Assembly (NCBI RefSeq): GCF_026968045.1
Contig: NZ_JAPVBQ010000003.1
Coordinates: 528,060-592,059 of the forward strand
From: Modestobacter sp. VKM Ac-2977
GTDB taxonomy: Bacteria; Actinomycetota; Actinomycetes; Mycobacteriales; Geodermatophilaceae
Direction of reading: 5' to 3'
Length of the DNA stretch: 64,000 bases
Below, piece by piece: positions 57,388 to 64,000 of this stretch; the stretch's first letter is position 1; each line of letters starts with the position of its first letter. The position numbers and the translations under genes were made by a program. The notes under the pieces are model-generated. The model searched no databases. It saw only the letters and a list, made by a program, of their open reading frames with translations, and was not told the origin of the DNA.

Positions 57388-58791
57388 TCAGTGCTGGGGC
57401 CCGAGGGTGTCGACCGGGAGGCCCCGGATCGAGGCGTCGATGACCTCGATGGTGTGGGCCAGCCCGATCCGGGTGCCCTGCCGCTCCAGCGAGGACGAGA
57501 CCTGCATCAGGCACCCGGGGTTGGCGGTCACCAGCAGCTGGGCTCCGGTGCCGGCGATGTTGCGCGCCTTGCGGTCGCCGAGCTCGCGGGCGGGTTCGGG
57601 GTTCAGCACGTTCCAGATCCCGGCCGAGCCGCAGCACACCTCGGCCTCCGCGATCTCCTTGACCTGCAGGCCGGGGATCTCCCGCAGCAGGCTGCGCGGC
57701 TGGTTCCGGATGCCCTGCGCGTGCCCGAGGTGGCAGGCGTCGTGGTAGGCCACGGTGACCTCCAGCGGGTGCCGCGGGGCGACGCTGCCGAGGTCGGAGA
57801 GGAACTCCGAGACGTCCCGGACCTTGGCGGAGAAGGCCTTCGCCCGCTCGGCGTAGTCCGGCTCGTCGGCGAGGAGGTCGGCGTACTCCTTCATGCTGGA
57901 GCCGCAGCCGGCCGCGTTGACCACGACCGTGTCGACGCCGGCGGCCTCGAACGCGTCGATGGTGGAGCGGGCGAAGGACTCCGCCTCCTGCTGGCGGCCG
58001 TTGTGCACCGACAGCGCCCCGCAGCAGCCCTGCTTGCGGGGGATGATCACATCGCAGCCCTCGGCGGCGAGGACCCGTGCAGTGGCGGCGTTCACGCCGG
58101 GGAAGAACTCGCCCTGCACGCAGCCGGTCAGCATGCCCACCACGGCCCGCCGGGTGCCGGTGGCCGGCACGCGCTCGGGCAGCTTCTCCCGCTTCTCCAG
58201 CACCGGCGCCAGGCCCTCCATGGCGGCCAGCTTCGGCGCCAGCCGGTCCAGCAGCCCGCTGCCGCGCACCACCTTGGGCAGGCCGCTGGCCTGATAGGCC
58301 CGCAGCGGACCGCGCAGCGCGCGCAGCCGCTTCTTGTAGGGGAAGAGCGCGAAGATCGCCGCGCGCATCGCCCGGTCGCCCGGGCTGCGCGTGTGGTGCC
58401 GCTCCACCTGCACGCGGGTGGCCTCGATGAGCTTGTCGTACTGGACGCCGGAGGGGCAGGCCGTCACGCAGGCCATGCAACCCAGGCAGGCGTCGAAGTG
58501 CTGCACCATCGTGTCGCTGAGCGGTGCGCCCTCCAGCCCGGCCTTCATCAGGTCGATGCGGCCGCGCGGGGAGTCCATCTCCTCGCCCCACAGCGTGTAG
58601 GTGGGGCAGGTGGGCAGGCAGAAGCCGCAGTGCACGCAGTCGCTGATCAGCTCCGCCGAGGGCGGGTGCTCGTCGTCGAAGGCCGGGCGCACGGTCGGCG
58701 TGCCCACGGGCACGGGCCCGGCGCTGAGGACGTCGGCCTTGCGTGGGTCGCTCTGCGGCTCGTCGGAAAGGGAGCGGGTGGACTCGACCAT
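57388..58791 (-). CDS. glcF: Glycolate oxidase iron-sulfur subunit
   Basis: A 467-residue protein with two 4Fe-4S motifs near the N-terminus (CVHCGFCLPTCP at about 52-63 and CLGCMACVTACP at about 102-113) and two CCG domains (KQGCCGALSVHNG and EVCCGSAGIWN). It receives electrons from the flavin subunits GlcD and GlcE and passes them to the respiratory chain as glycolate is oxidised to glyoxylate. Its ATG overlaps the glcE stop (TGATG), so the three are coupled. D-lactate as substrate is a possible alternative. Confidence 0.9.
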   Translation of the reverse strand: MVESTRSLSDEPQSDPRKADVLSAGPVPVGTPTVRPAFDDEHPPSAELISDCVHCGFCLPTCPTYTLWGEEMDSPRGRIDLMKAGLEGAPLSDTMVQHFDACLGCMACVTACPSGVQYDKLIEATRVQVERHHTRSPGDRAMRAAIFALFPYKKRLRALRGPLRAYQASGLPKVVRGSGLLDRLAPKLAAMEGLAPVLEKREKLPERVPATGTRRAVVGMLTGCVQGEFFPGVNAATARVLAAEGCDVIIPRKQGCCGALSVHNGRQQEAESFARSTIDAFEAAGVDTVVVNAAGCGSSMKEYADLLADEPDYAERAKAFSAKVRDVSEFLSDLGSVAPRHPLEVTVAYHDACHLGHAQGIRNQPRSLLREIPGLQVKEIAEAEVCCGSAGIWNVLNPEPARELGDRKARNIAGTGAQLLVTANPGCLMQVSSSLERQGTRIGLAHTIEVIDASIRGLPVDTLGPQH

Positions 58792-60053
58792 CAGATGCCT
58801 CCGACGAACCGGCCGGGCGCCAGACGGCGCTCGGGGTCGAACTGTTCCTTCACACGGCGCATCAGGTCGATCGCCGGTACCGGGCCCCACGTGTCGACCG
58901 CAGCCTTGACCGCCGGGGGGCCGTCGACCACGACCAGTGCGCCGCCGTGCTCGGTGCAGACCGCCCGGGTGCGGGCGACCACGTCGGCCACGGCGTCGAC
59001 CGGGGCGTCGGCACCGAGCGCGGCGTAGAGGACGCCGGCCCCACCGGAGCCGCGGACCGTGAGGGCGACGCCGGCGTCCTCCGCGGCCCGGCGGACGGCG
59101 GTGAGGACCGGCGCCAGACCGGACAGCGCGCAGGTGAGCTTCAGGCCGGTCGACCCGGGCTCGTCGGTCCACGGCAGCACGCCCCAGCCGGGCGGTGCGG
59201 CCTCGGCGGCCTCCGTGCCGGCCCCCAGCAGCCGGCGGGTGGTCGTCGTCCGGGCCTCGACGCCGGCAGGTGTGCCCTCCAGCAGGACCCCGACGGTGCC
59301 GGCGCCGTCGACGCGCCACTCCACCTCCACGGCGGCTGGCACGACCTGCGCGTGCACCACCGACTGGACCAGCCGGGAGGCGTCCTCAGGGGTGCCGAAG
59401 GGCACTGTGACGAACCGCCGGGCGGCCGGCACCGGGTGCAGCCGGAAGACGGCCCGGGTGACGACCACGAGGGTGCCGAACGAGCCGATGACCAGCTTGC
59501 CCAGGTCGTAGCCGGCCACGTTCTTCACGACCCGGCCACCGGCCTTGGCGACCACGCCGTCGGCGCGCACCACGGTCACGCCGATCAGCAGGTCGCGGGC
59601 GGTGCCGACGGCGACCCGGCCGGGACCGCTGGCGTTGGTGGCCAGCATGCCGCCGACCGTGCCGCCGGCGACCGGCTCGTCCAGGGCCAGTCGCTGCCCG
59701 GCCGAGCCCGCGGTCCGCTGGACGTCGGAGAGCAGCGCGCCGGCCTCGGTGTCGACGATGAGGTCGCCGGCGGCGTGGTCGAGCACCCGGTTCATCCGGC
59801 TCAGGTCCAGCACCACGTCGGCGGACTCCGGCGGCCGGCCCCAGGTGAGCTTGGTGCCCTGACCGCGCGGGACGACGGTGAGCCCGGCGGCCGCGGCGGC
59901 GCGCAGCACGGCGGCGGTCTCCTCGGTGGAGCCGGGCCGGGCGACGAGCGCGGCGGGCACCCCGTCGACGGCGTCGGCGGGGGTGGCGTCGGTGACGTCG
60001 GAGCAGGCGTCGGAGAGGGCGGTACGGGCGGTGTCCAGGTCGACGGTGGTCAT
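58791..60053 (-). CDS. glcE: Glycolate oxidase, FAD-binding subunit GlcE
   Basis: A 420-residue FAD protein. The PCMH FAD domain shows VVPRGQGTKLTWGRPPESADVV, AGQRLALDEPVAGGTVGGMLATNASGPGRVAVGTARDLLIG and AKAGGRVVKNVAGYDLGKLVIGSFGTL. It is homologous to GlcD but lacks its catalytic C-terminal domain, as usual for GlcE. TGATG overlaps on both sides join it to glcD and glcF. Confidence 0.9.
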   Translation of the reverse strand: MTTVDLDTARTALSDACSDVTDATPADAVDGVPAALVARPGSTEETAAVLRAAAAAGLTVVPRGQGTKLTWGRPPESADVVLDLSRMNRVLDHAAGDLIVDTEAGALLSDVQRTAGSAGQRLALDEPVAGGTVGGMLATNASGPGRVAVGTARDLLIGVTVVRADGVVAKAGGRVVKNVAGYDLGKLVIGSFGTLVVVTRAVFRLHPVPAARRFVTVPFGTPEDASRLVQSVVHAQVVPAAVEVEWRVDGAGTVGVLLEGTPAGVEARTTTTRRLLGAGTEAAEAAPPGWGVLPWTDEPGSTGLKLTCALSGLAPVLTAVRRAAEDAGVALTVRGSGGAGVLYAALGADAPVDAVADVVARTRAVCTEHGGALVVVDGPPAVKAAVDTWGPVPAIDLMRRVKEQFDPERRLAPGRFVGGI

Positions 60054-61609
60054 CAGAACGCGTCCGCCAGACCGGCCTCGACCAGCGGGTGCGCGTGCTT
60101 CCGCTTGCCGGGCACCTCGCCGCACAGTCGGGGCGTCGGGAAGATCTTGCCCGGGTTGGAGATGTTGCCGGGATCGAAGGCGCACCGGACCAGCTGCATG
60201 GTGTCCAGGTCGTCGTCGGTGAACATCTTCGGCATGTAGGCGGCCTTGTCCACGCCCACCCCGTGCTCGCCGGTGATCGCCCCGCCGTGGGTGATGCAGA
60301 GGTCCAGGATCGCGCCGCTGACCTTCTCCGCGGCCTCGCCGGCGCCGGGCTTCGCGTCGTCGAAGAGCACCAGCGGGTGCAGGTTCCCGTCGCCGGCGTG
60401 GAAGACGTTGGCCACCCGGACGCCGGAGGACTCCGAGAGCTCGGCGATCGCCCGGAGCACCTCGGGCAGCGCGGTCCGCGGGATGACGCCGTCCTGCACG
60501 ATGTAGTCGGGGCTGATCCGGCCCACCGCGGCGAAGGCGGACTTGCGGCCCCGCCAGATCAGCGCCCGTTCGGTGGCGTCGATGGCCAGCCGCAGCTCGA
60601 AGGAGCCGTTCTCCTGGCAGAACCGCTCGACCAGGGCGTACTCGTGCTCGACCTCGGCCGAGGCGCCGTCGAGTTCGATGACCAGCACCGCGCCGGCGCC
60701 GTCCGGGTAGTTGCAGTGCACCGCGGCCTCGGCGGCCTCGATGGCCAGGGCGTCCATCATCTCGATCGCGGCGGGCAGGACGCCCGCGCTGATGATCGCC
60801 GAGGTGGCGGCCCCGGCGTCGTCGGTGGTGTGGAACCCGACGAGCAGGGTGCGGACCTCCTCGGGCAGCCGCACCAGCCGGACGGTGGCGGTGGTGGCGA
60901 TGCCGAGGGTGCCCTCGGAGCCGACGACGGTGCCGAGCAGGTCGTAGCCGGGGGAGTCCGGCGCCAGGCCGCCCAGCTGCACCACGTCGCCCTGCGGGGT
61001 GATCAGCTCGGTGCCGAGCACGTGGTTGCTGGTGAACCCGTACTTCAGGCAGTGCGCACCACCGGAGTTCTCGGCCAGGTTGCCGCCGATGGAGCAGATC
61101 TGCTGGCTGCTGGGGTCGGGGGCGTAGTAGTAGCCCTCGGGGGTGGCGGCCCGGGTGACGTCGAGGTTGATGACGCCGGGCTCGACGATCGCGCGCTGGT
61201 CGGCGCGGCGGACCTCGTGGATGGTGCGCATCCGGGAGGTGACCAGCAGGACGCCGTCGGCCCGGGGGAGCGCGCCGCCGGACAGCCCGGTGCCCGAGCC
61301 GCGGGCGACGAACGGGACGCCGTGCTCGGAGCAGGCCTTGACCACCGCGGCCAGCTGCTCGGTCGTCTCCGGGAGGACCACCAGCGCGGGGGTGACCCGG
61401 TAGTGGGCCAGGCCGTCGCACTCGTAGGTGCGCAGCTGGGTGGGGTCGGCGATCACCCCGGTCTCGGGCATCAGCTCGCGGGCCACCCGGCCCACGGCCG
61501 CGATGCCCGCGGCGTTGTCCCCTGCCTCACCGGTGGCCGAGGTGGCCTCGGGTGGGGTGTCGCCGAGGACCGGGCCGGCCGTCGTCTCGGTGCCGTGCGT
61601 GCCGCTCAT
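60053..61609 (-). CDS. glcD: Glycolate oxidase, catalytic FAD subunit GlcD
   Basis: A 518-residue flavoprotein oxidising glycolate (or D-lactate) to the 2-oxoacid. The FAD domain has FVARGSGTGLSGGALPRADG, CSIGGNLAENSGGAHCLKYG and VVGSEGTLGIATTATVRL; the C-terminal domain has NVFHAGDGNLHPLVLFD and THGGAITGEHGVGVDKAAYM with metal- and substrate-binding His residues. The first 30 residues are disordered. The gene is separated from aceB by a strong terminator. Confidence 0.9.
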   Translation of the reverse strand: MSGTHGTETTAGPVLGDTPPEATSATGEAGDNAAGIAAVGRVARELMPETGVIADPTQLRTYECDGLAHYRVTPALVVLPETTEQLAAVVKACSEHGVPFVARGSGTGLSGGALPRADGVLLVTSRMRTIHEVRRADQRAIVEPGVINLDVTRAATPEGYYYAPDPSSQQICSIGGNLAENSGGAHCLKYGFTSNHVLGTELITPQGDVVQLGGLAPDSPGYDLLGTVVGSEGTLGIATTATVRLVRLPEEVRTLLVGFHTTDDAGAATSAIISAGVLPAAIEMMDALAIEAAEAAVHCNYPDGAGAVLVIELDGASAEVEHEYALVERFCQENGSFELRLAIDATERALIWRGRKSAFAAVGRISPDYIVQDGVIPRTALPEVLRAIAELSESSGVRVANVFHAGDGNLHPLVLFDDAKPGAGEAAEKVSGAILDLCITHGGAITGEHGVGVDKAAYMPKMFTDDDLDTMQLVRCAFDPGNISNPGKIFPTPRLCGEVPGKRKHAHPLVEAGLADAF

Positions 61610-61659
61610 GAGGTTCCGCCTTCATTGCCGGACCTGCTGTGACGTGCGAGGTGGTGCGG

Positions 61660-61703
61660 CCCCCGCTGACCACCAAGATGGCCATCCTGGTGGTCAGCGG
61701 GGG
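61660..61703 (-). terminator. 44-nt near-perfect palindrome, terminator of aceB
   Basis: CCCCCGCTGACCACCA and its exact complement enclose a 12-base centre containing the palindrome GATGGCCATC, so the hairpin is paired almost to its tip. Begins 7 bp after the aceB stop. Confidence 0.65.
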
Positions 61704-61709
61704 AGTGGA

Positions 61710-63311
61710 TCAGGGCATGCGCTCGTAGGCCGGGACGGTCAGGAAGTCGTTGTACTCGTCGCCCAGGGCCATCTCGGTGAAGAGCGCACGGGCATCGTCC
61801 CACCGGCCGGAGGAGTACGCATCTCCCTTGGCCTCCGCGATGGCGGCGACCTCCTCCTCGATCACCCGCTGCACGAGCTCGGTCGTGACCTGCTGGCCGT
61901 CGTTGAGCGACACCCCGTTGTGCAGCCACTGCCAGACCTGGCTGCGGCTGATCTCGGCGGTGGCGGCGTCCTCCATCAGGCCGTTGATGCCGGCGGCACC
62001 CGAGCCGCGCAGCCAGGACTCCACGTACTGGATGCCGACGCTGACGTTGGCCCGCAGGCCCGCCTCGGTGACCTCGCCGGGGGTGGCCTTCACGTTGAGC
62101 AGGTCGGCGGCGCTGACCGACACGTCCGCACGCAGCTTGTCCAGCTGGTTGGGTCGCTCGCCGAGCACCTTGTCGAAGGCGTCCATCGCGGTCTGGACCA
62201 TGCCCGGATGGGCCACCCAGGATCCGTCGAAGCCGTCGTTGGCCTCGCGGCTCTTGTCCTCGGTGATCTTGTTGAACGCGAACTCGTTCTTCTCCGGGTC
62301 CTTGCTCGGGATGAACGCCGACATGCCGCCCATCGCGTGCGCGCCGCGCTTGTGGCAGGTGCGCACCAGCAGCTCGGTGTAGGCCCGCATGAAGGGCACG
62401 GTCATGGTGATCGAGTTCCGGTCGGGGAGGGTGAAGTCCTCACCGCGGGTGCGGAACGTCTTGATCACGCTGAACAGGTAGTCCCAGCGGCCGGCGTTGA
62501 GCCCGGAGGAGTGCTCGCGCAGCTCGTAGAGGATCTCCTCCATCTCGAAGGCCGCCGGGTAGGTCTCGATCAGGCAGGTGGCCCGGATGGTGCCGCGGGG
62601 GATGTTCAGCTGGTCCTGCGCGAGGTTGAAGGCGTCGTTCCAGAGCCGCGCCTCGAGGTGGCTCTCCATCTTCGGCAGGTAGAAGTACGGACCCTGACCG
62701 CGGTCGATCTGCTTCTGCCCGCACGCGGAGAGGTAGAGCGCGAAGTCGACCAGGCTGCCCGACGTCTGCTCACCGTCGACGGTGATGTGCTTCTCCGGCA
62801 GGTGCCAGCCGCGGGGGCGGACGATGATCGTCGGCAGCTCGTCGTCCGGCTTGAGCTCGTAGGACTTGCCCTGCGGGCTGGTGAAGTCGATGGTGCGGTC
62901 GATCGAGTCCATCAGGTTGAGCGGGCCGTTGACGACGTTCTCCCACAGCGGGGAGTTGGCGTCCTCCTGGTCGGCCAGCCAGCACTTGGCGCCGGAGTTG
63001 AGCGCGTTGATCGTCATCTTGCGGTCGGTCGGGCCGGTCATCTCCACCCGGCGGTCGACCAGGCCGGGGGCCGGCGGGGCCACCCGCCAGGAGTCGTCCT
63101 CGCGGATCGAGGCCGTCTCCGGCAGGAAGTCCAGCGTGCCGCCGTCGGCGAGGGCCTGCACGCGCTCCGTGCGGGCCTGCAGCCGCTCCAGCCGGCGGCC
63201 GTTGAGCTCGCGGTGCAGCAGTGCGATGAGCTCCAGAGCCCGAGGCGTCAGGACCTCGTCGAACCGCGGGCCCATCGGGCCGGTGATCTCCACGCCGTCG
63301 ACGCTGCTCAT
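61710..63311 (-). CDS. aceB: Malate synthase A
   Basis: A 533-residue TIM-barrel enzyme condensing glyoxylate with acetyl-CoA to malate. Family A motifs are RMTINALNSGAKCWLADQEDANSP-like (KMTINALNSGAK, ADQEDANSP), PRGWHLPEKHI, GRWDYLFSVIKTF, HAMGGMSAFIPSKDPE and the C-terminal GINGLMEDAATAEISRSQVWQWL. Of the isoform A length (about 530), not isoform G (about 720). With glcDEF just downstream it disposes of glyoxylate made from glycolate; isocitrate lyase is not in the window. Confidence 0.95.
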   Translation of the reverse strand: MSSVDGVEITGPMGPRFDEVLTPRALELIALLHRELNGRRLERLQARTERVQALADGGTLDFLPETASIREDDSWRVAPPAPGLVDRRVEMTGPTDRKMTINALNSGAKCWLADQEDANSPLWENVVNGPLNLMDSIDRTIDFTSPQGKSYELKPDDELPTIIVRPRGWHLPEKHITVDGEQTSGSLVDFALYLSACGQKQIDRGQGPYFYLPKMESHLEARLWNDAFNLAQDQLNIPRGTIRATCLIETYPAAFEMEEILYELREHSSGLNAGRWDYLFSVIKTFRTRGEDFTLPDRNSITMTVPFMRAYTELLVRTCHKRGAHAMGGMSAFIPSKDPEKNEFAFNKITEDKSREANDGFDGSWVAHPGMVQTAMDAFDKVLGERPNQLDKLRADVSVSAADLLNVKATPGEVTEAGLRANVSVGIQYVESWLRGSGAAGINGLMEDAATAEISRSQVWQWLHNGVSLNDGQQVTTELVQRVIEEEVAAIAEAKGDAYSSGRWDDARALFTEMALGDEYNDFLTVPAYERMP

Positions 63312-63397
63312 TGCTCTCCCTGGGGGTCGGTGCCGTCCGGCAGCGGTACCGAGGCGTTCCCCGGGCCGGCGGGACGGGCCGTACGTGTGGTGTCACC

Positions 63398-63433
63398 TTC
63401 CGAGAAGCGGAAGGTTCCATCTGTGATGTGGAA
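63398..63433. promoter_or_regulatory. Two TTCC/GGAA dyads, candidate IclR operator
   Basis: TTCCG-AGAAG-CGGAA (63398-63412) and TTCCA-N9-TGGAA (63415-63433) lie side by side between aceB and the divergent IclR gene. TTCC...GGAA dyads are a common form of IclR-family operators in actinobacteria. An A/T-rich stretch follows that may hold promoter elements. Confidence 0.55.
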
Positions 63434-63565
63434 AACGTATCCTCGGTCACCAGTGGGGTCAAGACGACCGTGGGCGCTCCGGTGCCCGGCGGCCGTGCGG
63501 CCCCGGGCGCCCGAGGAGCGAGCACGCTGGCGGGCCCCGGGTGCGCGGGACGACGGAGGAGTGGC

Positions 63566-64000
63566 ATGGCCGAGACCGGCGGCGTGATCAGCGGTTCCGA
63601 CGGGGGCGTGCAGTCCCTGGAGCGGGCCTTCCTGCTCCTGGAACTGATGGCGGAGGACGGCGGCGAGGTCGCGCTCTCCCGGCTGGCGGTGGACAGCGGC
63701 CTCCCGCTGTCCACGATCCACCGGCTCGTCCGCACCCTGGTCGCCCGCGGGTACGTGCGCCAGCTCCCCTCCCGGCGCTACGTGCTGGGCCCCCGGCTGA
63801 TCCACCTCGGCGAGAGCTCCTCGCGGACGCTGGGCACCTGGGCCCGGCCGCACCTGAGCGACCTGGTCGACTCCACCGGGGAGACGGCGAACCTGGCGAT
63901 GCTGGACGGCGACCGGGTGGTCTACGTCGCCCAGGTGCCCTCCAAGCACTCGATGCGGATGTTCACCGAGGTCGGCCGCCGGGTGCACCTGCACTGCACC
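63566..64000 (+). CDS. IclR-family regulator (N-terminal part)
   Basis: The first 145 codons of a gene that runs off the window. The winged helix is VQSLERAFLLLELMAEDGGEVALSRLAVDSGLPLSTIHRLVRTL, followed by the start of the effector domain (LGPRLIHLGESSSRTLGTWARPHLSDLVDSTGETANLAMLDGDRVVYVAQVPS). This matches the IclR/AllR/GlcR group. Divergent to aceB with two candidate operators in the gap, so it probably regulates glyoxylate metabolism, sensing glyoxylate or a related acid. ATG 63566 follows a GGAGGAG site. Confidence 0.85.
   Translation, partial: MAETGGVISGSDGGVQSLERAFLLLELMAEDGGEVALSRLAVDSGLPLSTIHRLVRTLVARGYVRQLPSRRYVLGPRLIHLGESSSRTLGTWARPHLSDLVDSTGETANLAMLDGDRVVYVAQVPSKHSMRMFTEVGRRVHLHCT

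Noticed and set aside
1..64000. CRISPR array, rRNA, insertion sequence, prophage or integrase
   Set aside because: Looked for regularly spaced repeats, transposase/integrase motifs and rRNA signatures; none seen.

Overview
The window is chromosomal DNA from a high-GC (roughly 70-75 % by eye) actinobacterium, most likely of the Geodermatophilaceae type (Blastococcus/Modestobacter/Geodermatophilus). This rests on gene content rather than a marker gene: a dnaK-grpE-dnaJ-hspR operon, a dCTP deaminase of actinobacterial length, an AAC(2')-I acetyltransferase, a FadE5/EtfD fatty-acid oxidation pair, many GTG starts and frequent 4-bp GTGA/ATGA gene overlaps. The family-level placement is inference. 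No prophage, insertion sequence, CRISPR array or rRNA was seen; apart from one decayed gene flanked by inverted repeats, this is core or housekeeping chromosome.

Layout. 1-5.5 kb: end of a serine hydrolase, a PPOX flavoprotein, an aldo/keto reductase, a AAA+ ATPase and a TIMP-like surface protein. 5.5-11 kb: an Lrp-type regulator divergent from a branched-chain 2-oxoacid dehydrogenase operon (bkdABC), followed by an AGE-family epimerase. 11-13 kb: small membrane, stress-type and flavodoxin genes. 13-19.3 kb: a PTS locus with ptsH, fruA (IIABC), fruK and fruR divergent from ptsI. 19.6-25.5 kb: a 51-aa protein, a tyrosine phosphatase, a putative glycosylase, and an ABC exporter fused by overlaps to a sensor kinase and response regulator. 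25.5-29.7 kb: tiny acidic proteins, a FadE5-like acyl-CoA dehydrogenase and a TetR regulator. 29.7-34 kb: a zinc ABC transporter and a ribokinase. 34-36.6 kb: a methyltransferase/type III polyketide synthase operon with a 16-codon ORF wedged between the two genes. 36.8-40.3 kb: dhaKLM (PTS-dependent dihydroxyacetone kinase) divergent from a glutathione-independent formaldehyde dehydrogenase. 40.3-49 kb: AAC(2')-I, tRNA-Gly(CCC), a secreted subtilase, a two-gene Aer-like chemotaxis module, dcd, a methyltransferase and a CynX-type transporter. 49-51.4 kb: EtfD-like Fe-S oxidoreductase. 51.4-52.1 kb: inverted repeats around an AbiEi-like remnant. 52.2-57.3 kb: heat-shock operon plus a MarR regulator. 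57.4-64 kb: glcDEF, malate synthase aceB and a divergent IclR regulator, running off the window.

Links between regions. HPr and enzyme I would feed both FruA and DhaM. The fadE5-like and etfD-like promoters, 23 kb apart, carry an identical 15-bp near-palindrome, suggesting one fatty-acid regulon. glcDEF makes glyoxylate and aceB consumes it, with a candidate IclR operator between aceB and its neighbour regulator. A family of about 60-85 bp stem-loops sits exactly at stop codons of at least six genes and looks like a dispersed, lineage-specific terminator element.
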